From positions 1 to 13,416 of the forward strand of contig JASHOI010000056.1 in the NCBI GenBank assembly GCA_030041195.1: a stretch of DNA of 13,416 nt, given 5' to 3'. Below the pieces are notes generated by a model. That model worked only from the letters and a program-made list of their open reading frames with translations. It searched no databases and was not told where the DNA came from. The position numbers and the translations under genes are program-made. The stretch comes from Streptosporangiaceae bacterium (GTDB lineage Bacteria; Actinomycetota; Actinomycetes; Streptosporangiales; Streptosporangiaceae). How positions within the stretch are numbered: the stretch's first letter is position 1; the number at the start of each line of letters is the position of its first letter. Positions 6,634-13,345 of the stretch are shown piece by piece.

Positions 6634-6836
6634 CGCCCGTCGCTCCGCTCGTCAACCGTAGCGCCGTAGTCCCGGGCGACCCTGGAGATCGCCGGGCCGC
6701 CCAGATCGGCATCGTCGTTGTAAGCCCATACGCGCTGCTGATCGCCCTTGGTCAGCGCTCGGTGAGAGCCAGATCGCCGGGCCTCGACCCAGCCGTCCTT
6801 CTTCAGCGCCGCCAGCACACGCGCAGCCTCGGCCAT
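6630..6836 (-). CDS. hicA: HicA-like mRNA interferase toxin
   Basis: The 68-aa product resembles HicA toxins, small dsRBD-like ribonucleases that cleave mRNA until bound by HicB. The core VLAALKKDGWVEARRSGSHR contains the Gly-Ser-His motif with the catalytic His25. The C-terminal half (ISRVARDYGATVD) fits the helix that ends the fold. The middle part (KGDQQRVWAYNDDADLGG) differs somewhat from the usual proline/histidine-rich hairpin, so activity is not certain. The ATG at 6836 has no evident Shine-Dalgarno sequence. TANNNT hexamers lie just upstream: TACGGT (minus strand, 6850 to 6845) ends 8 nt before the ATG and could give a leaderless or nearly leaderless message. The gene overlaps hicB by 4 nt. 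It sits between two metabolic loci, a common place for such small modules. Confidence 0.8.
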   Translation of the reverse strand: MAEAARVLAALKKDGWVEARRSGSHRALTKGDQQRVWAYNDDADLGGPAISRVARDYGATVDERSDGR

Positions 6837-7057
6837 GGCACAACACCGTAGAGTACGGCCGGCTCAATTCCGCCGAGAAACTCTGCCGGCCAGCAGACAT
6901 CCTTACCGGACTGCATTCGCACAGGCCACTCTTGTCACAACGCCGTCTGCGTGTCGCCGCCGGAGCGGCACCTAGTTTCATGATCTGGGTGGCAAACGCC
7001 GTCCATTTGGTCGTTATCGACCCAGATCATGAAAATCCGCTGGGTTGCGGCGAGGCG
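6837..7057. other. Intergenic region upstream of hicA
   Basis: This 221-bp stretch separates the dehydratase gene from hicA, both on the minus strand. It holds the possible hicA promoter (TACGGT at 6845-6850 or TACTCT at 6850-6855, minus strand) and a perfect 15-bp inverted repeat at 6976-7034. Local base composition is less GC-rich than the genes around it. Small ORFs crossing it look like shadows and have no start signal. Confidence 0.5.
6976..7034. repeat. 59-bp element with perfect 15-bp inverted repeat ends
   Basis: TTTCATGATCTGGGT (6976-6990) is exactly complementary in reverse to ACCCAGATCATGAAA (7020-7034), with a 29-bp centre that itself holds a 4-bp pairing (AACG at 6995-6998 with CGTT at 7012-7015). 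The arms are AT-richer than the surroundings. It lies 24 nt past the dehydratase stop codon. It could act as that gene's terminator, although no U-tract follows, or be a small non-autonomous or palindromic repeat. No target-site duplication was found. Confidence 0.75.
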
Positions 7058-8338
7058 CTACCAGCGTGGCTGCCTGCGCTCGTAGCTGGGGTCGATGCGG
7101 CACATGTAGCCGGTGTCGTCACGGCTGCGGATGCCGCACTTCAGGTACTGTTCGTGCAGCCGGGCCAGGGCTTCCCGGTCGAGTTCGACCCCCAGCCCAG
7201 GCCCGTCCGGAACGCGGAGCGCGCCGCCGCTGAAGGTAAACGGGTCGCCAGCGACGACGTCTTCGGTCTTCCACGGCCAGTGAGTATCGCAGGCGTAAGT
7301 CAGGTTCGGGGTGGCCGCGGCCAGGTGGACCATTGCGGCGAGGCTGATGCCCAGGTGCGAGTTGGAATGCATGGACAGCCCGAGCCCGAACGTCTCGCAA
7401 ATCCCGGCGAGCAGCGCGGACCGGCGCAAGCCGCCCCAGTAGTGGTGGTCAGACAGGATCACCTGGACCGCGTCCTCCCGGATCGCCGGGGGCAGGTGGG
7501 CGAAGGCGACCACGCACATGTTGGTGGCCAGCGGCATTGGCGCGACGCGCGCCACTTGCGCCATGCCGTCGATGCCCGGCGTGGGGTCCTCGAGGTATTC
7601 GAGCACGCCCTCCAGGTCACGGGCGACGCTGATCGCCGTGCTGGGCGTCCACGCGGCATTGGGATCAAGCCGCAGCGGGTGGTCGGGGAATGCGCGGCGC
7701 AGGGCGCGGATCGCGTCGGCTTCCTGGCCGGGCGGGAAGACGCCGCCCTTCAGCTTGAGTGCGGTGAATCCGTACTTGTCCACCATTCGGCTGGCCTGGG
7801 CGACGATGCCGTCGGGATCCAGCGCCTGGCCCCACTCGTCCGGGTCGGCGCCTGGGTGCGCCGCCCACTTATAGAAGAGATAGGCGGAGAACGGCACCTC
7901 GTCCCGCACCGCGCCGCCGAGCAGGTCGGCGACCGGGCGGCCGGCCGCCTGGCCCTGGATGTCCAGGCAGGCCACCTCGAACGGCGAGAACACCCGGTCG
8001 GCGGCGGCGCTGTGACCGATGAGGCCGGACGCGATCGTGGCCTCGAGCGGCGCGATGTCCTCGACGCGGCGGTAGATGTCCTCGGTGTGATAGACGTCGG
8101 CGCCCTCGATGACGGCGGCCGCGGCACGCAGCGCGTCCAGGTGCCGCTCGTCGGCGTAGGTCTCGCCGAGACCGGTGAGGCCCGCATCGGTATCGATCTC
8201 GAGGACGGCGCGCAGCGCGAACGGCTCGTGCACACCGACCGAGTTCAGCAGCGGCGGATCGGCGAACGCAACCGGCGTTATCGTGATCTTCGAGATTCGC
8301 ACCGGGCTCATGCTGCCACGTCTAGCTGCGCGGCTCAT
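7058..8338 (-). CDS. Glucarate dehydratase-type enolase superfamily enzyme
   Basis: The 426-aa product is an acid-sugar dehydratase of the mandelate racemase/enolase superfamily and reads closest to D-glucarate dehydratase, which makes 5-keto-4-deoxyglucarate. Active-site features are all present: the K-x-K bases Lys195/Lys197 in LKLKGG, Mg ligands Asp225 (LDPNAAW), Glu250 (LEDPTPG) and Asn273 (ATNM), and the His-Asp dyad His324 (MHSNSH) and Asp297 (LSDHHYW). The C-terminal PGLGVELDREALARLHEQY is also typical. The chosen ATG at 8338 overlaps the upstream stop (ATGA), implying coupling. An in-frame ATG at 8311 (MSPVRISKIT) is close to where homologous proteins begin and is a real alternative; neither has a strong Shine-Dalgarno sequence. 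No other glucarate/galactarate pathway gene is nearby, so the exact acid sugar is uncertain. Confidence 0.92.
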   Translation of the reverse strand: MSRAARRGSMSPVRISKITITPVAFADPPLLNSVGVHEPFALRAVLEIDTDAGLTGLGETYADERHLDALRAAAAVIEGADVYHTEDIYRRVEDIAPLEATIASGLIGHSAAADRVFSPFEVACLDIQGQAAGRPVADLLGGAVRDEVPFSAYLFYKWAAHPGADPDEWGQALDPDGIVAQASRMVDKYGFTALKLKGGVFPPGQEADAIRALRRAFPDHPLRLDPNAAWTPSTAISVARDLEGVLEYLEDPTPGIDGMAQVARVAPMPLATNMCVVAFAHLPPAIREDAVQVILSDHHYWGGLRRSALLAGICETFGLGLSMHSNSHLGISLAAMVHLAAATPNLTYACDTHWPWKTEDVVAGDPFTFSGGALRVPDGPGLGVELDREALARLHEQYLKCGIRSRDDTGYMCRIDPSYERRQPRW

Positions 8339-8787
8339 AACACGCCGCGGCGGCCAGTTCTCGGCGTTCCAGGCGAGCCGACCAGGCCCGAGGCGACAAA
8401 ACCGACCAGAAGAAGAATGTAGAAGCTGCCGTAGTACGTGTCGAAGAAGGCGACGGCCAGTCCGGGCGTCACGACGATCGCGGCGACAACCCAGGCGACA
8501 ACCTTCCAGTTGACCGGCCGGGCGGGCACCGGCGCGGCGGGCTGGCGTGACGGCGGAGCGGCCGCTGGCCCGGCCGGGATGCCAGCGGTGGCCGCGGCCA
8601 GCTCGGCGTAGGTTCTCGATTCAAGCGCCTGGCCCGTTCGCCTGGCCATCTCGTTCTTGCTCAGCCGACCCTGCACGAACGCGGTCTTCAGCGCTTCGAT
8701 CACGCGCTCGCGGTCCGCGTCGGAGGCTCGCAGGTGGCCGCCACTGGCTGCCCAGCCGGCGCCGGGATCCTGCAGTCCCATCGCCAT
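8335..8787 (-). CDS. DUF1707 domain membrane protein
   Basis: The 150-aa product has an N-terminal DUF1707 domain (about residues 19-71; LRASDADRERVIEALKTAF, then GRLSKNEMARRTGQAL and a TYAELAAATAGIP end), a Pro/Ala linker (72-92), and two predicted membrane helices (about 95-115 and 118-137). The tail is short and basic. DUF1707 proteins are common actinobacterial small membrane proteins without an agreed function. The ATG at 8787 is chosen for GGGAGG 6 nt upstream; the longer frame to 8871 runs through the hairpin in the leader. The last sense codon is TTA, rare in such genomes and read by the bldA tRNA in Streptomyces, and the stop overlaps the dehydratase ATG. Coupling of this protein to a sugar-acid enzyme is unusual. 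Confidence 0.85.
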   Translation of the reverse strand: MAMGLQDPGAGWAASGGHLRASDADRERVIEALKTAFVQGRLSKNEMARRTGQALESRTYAELAAATAGIPAGPAAAPPSRQPAAPVPARPVNWKVVAWVVAAIVVTPGLAVAFFDTYYGSFYILLLVGFVASGLVGSPGTPRTGRRGVL

Positions 8788-8999
8788 GGGCACCTCCCGG
8801 CCGACACAACTGACAAAGCCTGACGGGTTTGTCCCGGCGATCACATCTGTTGTCGTGGCATGCCCCCTCATGATAAAGGTGGCCCGCCTCGTGAGCCACG
8901 ATGAGGGTCTTCCCGTGTGCTCCTGGCATCCGGCAGACTTCGAGGGGATCGGCGTCTGGAGGTGGTGGCGGTGAGGCTGTCCCCGCTGGCAGGGTGTCG
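8788..8999. promoter_or_regulatory. Divergent gap between DUF1707 and cyclase genes
   Basis: This 212-bp gap must hold promoters for both genes. On the minus strand, TATCAT (8875 to 8870) is a good -10 candidate for the DUF1707 gene, with no clear -35. An inverted repeat CCCTCAT (8865-8871) and ATGAGGG (8901-8907) flanks it. A hairpin, GACAAAGCC (8812-8820) with GGGTTTGTC (8825-8833), one mismatch, lies in the would-be leader. No obvious plus-strand promoter is seen. All calls here are tentative. Confidence 0.35.
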
Positions 9000-9545
9000 A
9001 TGAACGGAGCGCCGTCGGGCACCGTGACGCTGTTGTTTACCGACGTGGAAGGCTCCACCCGGCTGTGGGACGCCGAGCGGGACGCGATGGCGGCGGCGCT
9101 GCGCCGCCACGACGAGATCCTGCGGGACGCGATCGAGCAGGTTGGCGGCTACGTTTTCAAGACTGTCGGCGACTCGTTCTGCGCGGCGTTCTCCGCCGCC
9201 CGGCCTGGGCTCGATGCGGCGCTGACCGCGCAGCAGAACCTGGCCGCGCAGTCATGGCCGACCAGCCGGCCGATCGTGGTGCGGATGGGCCTGCACGCCG
9301 GGGTCTGCGAGGAGCGCGACGGGGACTACTTCGGGCCCGCGGTGAACCGGGCCGCGCGGCTGCTGGCGATCGCCGGCGGCGGCCAGGTGCTGGTGTCCGG
9401 AGTGGCGGCGGAACTGCTCGCTGATGAGCTGCCCAAGGGCGTGGACCTGCGGGAACTCGGGACATACGAACTGAAAGACCTCAGCCGGCCGGAGCGGATC
9501 TACCAGGTCGAGGCGGCGTTCCTGGCCGTCGACCATAACTCCTGA
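9000..9545 (+). CDS. Stand-alone class III adenylate/guanylate cyclase domain protein
   Basis: The 181-aa product is essentially one class III nucleotidyl cyclase catalytic domain. Metal-binding aspartates are Asp15 (LLFTDVEGST) and Asp58 (KTVGDSF). Lys54 and Asp109 (GDYFGPAVN) are candidate purine-binding residues, and Asn116 and Arg120 (VNRAAR) the transition-state pair. The Lys/Asp pair favours ATP and cAMP, but guanylate activity cannot be excluded. The closing LGTYELKDLSRPERIYQV is the usual end of the domain. In actinobacteria this domain is often followed by a large AAA/TPR or LuxR-type region; here the protein stops about 12 residues later, so it is either a minimal enzyme or a remnant of a larger one. 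The ATG at 9000 has AGGG (8991-8994) 5 nt upstream. Longer in-frame starts, such as 8901, add only Gly/Arg-rich sequence. No membrane or sensor segment is visible. Confidence 0.92.
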   Translation: MNGAPSGTVTLLFTDVEGSTRLWDAERDAMAAALRRHDEILRDAIEQVGGYVFKTVGDSFCAAFSAARPGLDAALTAQQNLAAQSWPTSRPIVVRMGLHAGVCEERDGDYFGPAVNRAARLLAIAGGGQVLVSGVAAELLADELPKGVDLRELGTYELKDLSRPERIYQVEAAFLAVDHNS

Positions 9546-9576
9546 GGCCAGCGGAGCGAGGTAGCGCGGGAAGCGA

Positions 9577-9596
9577 GTATCTGCGGGTGCAGATAC
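9577..9596. terminator. Hairpin between convergent cyclase and lipoprotein genes
   Basis: GTATCTGC (9577-9584) and GCAGATAC (9589-9596) form a perfect 8-bp stem with a 4-nt GGGT loop. It lies 31 nt after the cyclase stop and 14 nt beyond the lipoprotein stop, so it could end both transcripts. No U-tract is present. Confidence 0.6.
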
Positions 9597-9610
9597 GGTC
9601 AGCGCGGCGG

Positions 9611-10231
9611 TTACGGGCTGCCCACGTAGCTGCCGGTGCAGATGTTCTCGTACGTGTTCGGGTTAAACGCCTGGCTGTGCTGCGGGAAGTACCATTCCAG
9701 GGCCTGGTACATGTACTTCCCGTCGCAGGTGCCCAGGTCAAAGGCGACTACGGTAGCCGACTCCTCGGTGCCCTGGGCGACCGACTGGTTCGGCCCGACG
9801 TACTCGGCGGTCCCGGTCGCGGTGGCCTGGGCCGCGCCCCACGACGACCACACCACGTTCGTGACCAGGCCGGTCGGGTCGCCGCCGTTGAAGATCCTGG
9901 CGGGCTTGACCTGCCCGAACCCTTGCCCCTGCGCGAAGTCGCCCGCGAGCTGGCCGAGCGTCGGCACGCCGGCCGGGCTCGCCGACGGCGATGCGGCGGG
10001 CACGGTCGCGGTGCCCGCCGAGGCGGTCGGCTGGCTGACCGCGGTGGCGCTCGCGGTGGCGGTGGGGCTCGGCGAGCTGCTCACGGCCGGCGGTGTCGCG
10101 GACGAGCACCCCCCGACGGCCAGAGCAACGCCGGTCAGCACGATCGCGGCGCCGACACGAATCGCGCTGCACCGCGCCGCCGCGGCACCCGCGCGCCCGC
10201 CAGGTCGCGCGGGTTTCATTGCGCTGCTCAT
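9611..10231 (-). CDS. Secreted lipoprotein, unknown family
   Basis: The 206-aa product begins with a basic N-terminus, a hydrophobic stretch (VGAAIVLTGVALA) and a lipobox ending at Cys42 (AVGGC-SS), so it should be exported and lipid-anchored on the outer face of the membrane. Residues 43-92 are a Ser/Thr/Ala/Pro linker typical of surface lipoproteins. The remaining about 115 residues form a small domain with many aromatic residues (MYQALEWYFPQHSQAFNPNTYENICTG) and two Cys that could form a disulfide. I do not recognise the domain. The ATG at 10231 is chosen because GGGGGGA lies about 6 nt upstream; the ATG at 10246 would place that ribosome site inside the gene, and 10219 is a weaker alternative. 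It lies 41 nt after the epoxide hydrolase and may be the last gene of that transcript. Confidence 0.85.
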   Translation of the reverse strand: MSSAMKPARPGGRAGAAAARCSAIRVGAAIVLTGVALAVGGCSSATPPAVSSSPSPTATASATAVSQPTASAGTATVPAASPSASPAGVPTLGQLAGDFAQGQGFGQVKPARIFNGGDPTGLVTNVVWSSWGAAQATATGTAEYVGPNQSVAQGTEESATVVAFDLGTCDGKYMYQALEWYFPQHSQAFNPNTYENICTGSYVGSP

Positions 10232-10272
10232 GTCTTGTCCCCCCATCCCGTGGCCCGGCCATTCTGCCGGAA

Positions 10273-11427
10273 TCAGCGGATCAGGCGGAAGAAGGAGCAG
10301 ATCTCATTTACGAATAGTTCAGGTTGCTCAAAGGCGGCAAAATGGCCGCCCCTGGCCGGTTCACCCCAGTAACGGATATCTGGGAAACGCCGCTGCGCCC
10401 AGCGCCGGGACGGCCGCTGCAATTCCCCGGGGAAGATCGAGCAGCCGGCCGGGACGGTGACCGGGTCGGCGGCGGCGCCGCTGATCCACTCGTTCACCCG
10501 GCTGATGCTCTCCCAGTACAGCCGCGCGGCCGAGGCGCCGGTCCGCGGCAGCCAGTAGAGCATGAGGTTGTCGAGCAGCTCGTCGCGGGTGAGCACGCTC
10601 TCCAGATGCCCGCCGTGGTCGGTCCAGGCCCAGAATTTCTCGATGATCCACGCGCACAGCGCGGCCGGCGAGTCGGTGAGCGCGTACCCGATGGTCTGCG
10701 GCCGGGTGGCGTGCTCTTGCGAGTAGCCGGAGTCCCACTCGGCGGTGCGCCGCAGCGAGGCCAGCGTCTCGCGCTCGGTCTCGGTGAGGTCGCCGGGCGC
10801 CGCGGGGTTCGGGCCTGCCAGCGGCGGGACCAGGTGGATCCCGGCCACGTGCGCCGGGTCCTGCTGGCCGAGGCTGGCCGTGACCGACGTCCCCCAGTCG
10901 CTGCCCGCGGCGCCGTAGCGCCGGTAGCCGAGCCGGGCCATGAGCTCCGCCCAAGCCGCGGCGATCCGCTCCACCCCCCACCCGGGCCGGGCGGGCTGGC
11001 CGCTGAAGCCGTACCCCGGCAGCGATGGCAGCACCACGTCAAAGGCGTCCGCCGGATTCCCGCCGGCCGGGTCGGTCAGTGGCCCAATGACCTTCAGGTA
11101 CTCGATCACCGACCCGGGCCAGCCATGCGTGATGATCAAGGGCAGCGCGCCGGCCTGCGGCGAGCGGACGTGGATGAAATGGATGGCCAAGCCGTCGATG
11201 ACGGTGCGGAACTGGGGCAGACCATTCAGCCGCGCCTCGGTGGCCCGCCAGTCGTAGCCGTCGGCCCAGTACTGGCACAGGTCCTGAACGTAGGCCAGCG
11301 GCACTCCCTGCGACCAGTCGGCGACCGTCTCCGGCTCCGGCCATCGGGTACGCCGCAGCCGCTGGCCCAGGTCGGCCACGTCGGCCTGGGGAATCTCGAT
11401 ACGGAACGGCGTTACCTCGGCGGGCAT
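10273..11427 (-). CDS. Epoxide hydrolase (alpha/beta hydrolase with EHN domain)
   Basis: The 384-aa product has the N-terminal epoxide hydrolase domain (EHN, about residues 5-115: FRIEIPQADVADL...RWPEPE) followed by an alpha/beta hydrolase fold, as in microsomal/juvenile-hormone-type enzymes, which open epoxides to diols. HGWPGS (101-106) is the oxyanion-hole motif, Asp177 in GSDWGT the nucleophile, and His362 in GGHFAAFEQPE the catalytic base. Tyrosines in the lid (LMLYWL, ARLYWES) fit the epoxide-activating pair. The ATG at 11427 is 19 nt after the hydroxymethyltransferase stop; no good Shine-Dalgarno sequence is close to it (GAGG lies about 16 nt away), so translation may depend on the upstream gene. 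The length is normal and no signal peptide is seen. The natural substrate is unknown; many such enzymes have broad detoxifying roles. Confidence 0.93.
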   Translation of the reverse strand: MPAEVTPFRIEIPQADVADLGQRLRRTRWPEPETVADWSQGVPLAYVQDLCQYWADGYDWRATEARLNGLPQFRTVIDGLAIHFIHVRSPQAGALPLIITHGWPGSVIEYLKVIGPLTDPAGGNPADAFDVVLPSLPGYGFSGQPARPGWGVERIAAAWAELMARLGYRRYGAAGSDWGTSVTASLGQQDPAHVAGIHLVPPLAGPNPAAPGDLTETERETLASLRRTAEWDSGYSQEHATRPQTIGYALTDSPAALCAWIIEKFWAWTDHGGHLESVLTRDELLDNLMLYWLPRTGASAARLYWESISRVNEWISGAAADPVTVPAGCSIFPGELQRPSRRWAQRRFPDIRYWGEPARGGHFAAFEQPELFVNEICSFFRLIR

Positions 11428-11446
11428 GCCGGTACAGCGCCGGTCC

Positions 11447-12895
11447 TCAGAGCTCGATCTCCGGGTACAGCCGGTGCCGGGCCAGCAGGTCGGCGCACCG
11501 GCCGCGGCACGCCTCGGCGGTCGCGGGATCCAGGTCGTACTTGGCCTTCGCCGTGGCGTTGGCGGGCGTGGTGGCGCGCAGCGCGGTCACGATCACGTCG
11601 GCGACCTCGTCGAGCTCGCCAGTGCCGAAGCCGAGGGTGGTCAGCGCCGGCGTGCCGAGCCGGACACCCGAGGTGTACCAGGCACCGTTGGGGTCGGCGG
11701 GCACCGAGTTGCGGTTGGTGACCACGCCCGACTCCAGCAGCGCCTGCTCTGCCTGGCGGCCGGTCAGGCCGAAGCTTGTGCCCACGTTCATCAGCACCAG
11801 GTGGTTGTCGGTCCCGCCGGTGACCAGCCGCACGCCCCGGCGCAGCAGGCCGTTGGCGAGCGCACGGGCGTTGTCGACGATCCGCGCCGCGTAGTCGGCG
11901 AACGAGTCCCGCCTGGCCTCGGCCAGGGCAACCGCCTTGGCGGCCATCACGTGCGGCAGCGGGCCGCCCAGCACCATCGGGCAGCCGCGGTCCACCTCGG
12001 CCGCGTACTCCTCGGTGCACAGCACCAGGCCGCCGCGCGGCCCGCGCAGCGACTTGTGCGTGGTTGAGGTCACCACCTGGGCGTGGCGTACCGGGTCGAG
12101 GTCCCCGGTCAGCACCTTTCCGGCCACCAGCCCGGCGAAGTGCGCCATGTCGACCATGAACGTCGCCCCGACGTCGGCGGCGATCTCGGCCAGCGTGGCG
12201 AAGTTGGGGTTGCGCGGGTACGCGGAGTACCCGGCGACCAGCACCAGCGGCCGGAACTCGCGCGCCTGGGCGGCGATCGCGCCGTAGTCGAGCAGCTCGG
12301 ACTCCGGGTCGACCCCGTAGCTGGCCTGGTTGAACAGCTTCCCGGAGATGTTGGGGCGGAACCCGTGGGTGAGGTGCCCGCCCGCGTCCAGCGACATGCC
12401 CATCATCCGCTGGTCATGCAGGTCCTGCCGGAGCCGCTCCCAGACCGCCGGCTCCAGGTCGTTCACATGCTTCGCGCCGACCTCGGCCAGCGCTGGGCTC
12501 TCCACCCGGTGCGCCAGGATGGCCCAGTAGGCGACCAGGTTGGCGTCGATACCCGAGTGCGGCTGGACGTAGGCGTGATCGGCGCCGAACAGCGCAATGG
12601 CGTGGCCCGCGGCCAGCGTCTCGACCCGGTCGACCATCTCGCACCCGGCGTACATGCGACGGCCGGGGGTGCCCTCTGCGTACTTGTCCGACAGCCAGTT
12701 GCCCATGGCCAGCAGCACGGCGGGCGAGGCGTAGTTCTCCGAGGCGATGAGCTTGAGCTGGCGCCGCTGCGATGCGAGCTCGCCGACGATGGCGTCGGCC
12801 ACGTCGGGCTCGGAGGCGGCGATGACCTCGAGCGCTGCCTGGTAGGCGGCGTTGGTCGCGCCGGCAAGGCCGGTGGCGGTGGTTGCATCGGGCAT
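11447..12895 (-). CDS. glyA: Serine hydroxymethyltransferase
   Basis: The 482-aa product interconverts serine and glycine using PLP and tetrahydrofolate, feeding one-carbon units to purine, thymidylate and methionine synthesis. Signatures include [12 protein letters not shown] (49-60), [16 protein letters not shown] (71-86), VDMAHFAGL (248-256) and the PLP lysine Lys281 in [13 protein letters not shown]. The protein is about 60 residues longer than the E. coli enzyme because of an inserted stretch around residues 125-180 (up to [13 protein letters not shown]), a feature of a known actinobacterial long form; such genomes often also carry a standard glyA, so this may be a second copy. The ATG at 12895 has AAGGAGAG about 6 nt upstream, the best ribosome site in the window. 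It follows the PPOX gene by 45 nt and precedes the epoxide hydrolase by 19 nt. Confidence 0.96.
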   Translation of the reverse strand: MPDATTATGLAGATNAAYQAALEVIAASEPDVADAIVGELASQRRQLKLIASENYASPAVLLAMGNWLSDKYAEGTPGRRMYAGCEMVDRVETLAAGHAIALFGADHAYVQPHSGIDANLVAYWAILAHRVESPALAEVGAKHVNDLEPAVWERLRQDLHDQRMMGMSLDAGGHLTHGFRPNISGKLFNQASYGVDPESELLDYGAIAAQAREFRPLVLVAGYSAYPRNPNFATLAEIAADVGATFMVDMAHFAGLVAGKVLTGDLDPVRHAQVVTSTTHKSLRGPRGGLVLCTEEYAAEVDRGCPMVLGGPLPHVMAAKAVALAEARRDSFADYAARIVDNARALANGLLRRGVRLVTGGTDNHLVLMNVGTSFGLTGRQAEQALLESGVVTNRNSVPADPNGAWYTSGVRLGTPALTTLGFGTGELDEVADVIVTALRATTPANATAKAKYDLDPATAEACRGRCADLLARHRLYPEIEL

Positions 12896-12940
12896 GGTGC
12901 GCTCTCCTTGGGCCGGGTCGGCCCAACGATAACCCGAACT

Positions 12941-13345
12941 TCAGCCGACGTCGCGGCGGCGCATGCCGTCTTGCCCCGGCTCGATGCCCCAGCTGAAGAT
13001 GCGCTCCGGGTGAATCCGGATGATCTCGCCGCTCATGAACGGCTGCGGTGGCTCGGCGCCGGTGAGCGCCTCGGCGTGGCCGCGGATCTCCAGCCCGCGC
13101 ACCGTCCACGGCTGCACCGACACCAGGTCGTCGACGACGAATGCCACCCGCCCGTTCGCCCGCACGTTGCGGAACTTCTGGCTGGCGGCCATGTTCCACC
13201 CGCCGATGTCGATCGTTCCCGCCGCCGCGTCCACCCGGAAGCCCACCGGGTTGTTCTGCAGCATCCCGCTCGGCGCCGCCGTGGCCAGCCGCCCCAGCCG
13301 CTGTGACCCCAGATACTCAAGCTCCGCCTGCGTAAACACACCCAT
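12941..13345 (-). CDS. PPOX-class split-barrel oxidoreductase, probably F420-dependent
   Basis: The 134-aa product has the split beta-barrel flavin/F420-binding pattern of the pyridoxamine 5'-phosphate oxidase-like superfamily: LGSQRLGRLATAAPSG at the start, NPVGFRVDAAAGTIDIGG, then KFRNVRANGRVAFVVDDL, and a closing IRIHPERIFSWGIE. This is the pattern of the small actinobacterial proteins annotated as PPOX-class F420-dependent enzymes. These use deazaflavin F420 or FMN as cofactor; substrates are mostly unknown. The ATG at 13345 has GGAGG 5 nt upstream. The gene is the first of four minus-strand genes running to 9611. The remaining 71 bp to the window edge should hold the promoter; only a TTGTCA hexamer on the minus strand and a weak 5-bp inverted repeat are visible there. 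Confidence 0.9.
   Translation of the reverse strand: MGVFTQAELEYLGSQRLGRLATAAPSGMLQNNPVGFRVDAAAGTIDIGGWNMAASQKFRNVRANGRVAFVVDDLVSVQPWTVRGLEIRGHAEALTGAEPPQPFMSGEIIRIHPERIFSWGIEPGQDGMRRRDVG

Noticed and set aside
6652..6981. 109-codon minus-strand frame overlapping hicA
   Set aside because: It is out of frame with hicA, crosses the inverted repeat and shows no motif; the hicA frame has the G-S-H motif and the ATGA link to hicB.
6932..8422. Plus-strand open frame (496 codons) opposite the dehydratase
   Set aside because: Composition is that of an antisense shadow, and the opposite strand holds all enolase-superfamily catalytic residues.
10324..11721. Plus-strand open frame (465 codons) opposite the epoxide hydrolase and glyA end
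   Set aside because: It spans two real minus-strand genes and has no recognisable motif or ribosome site.
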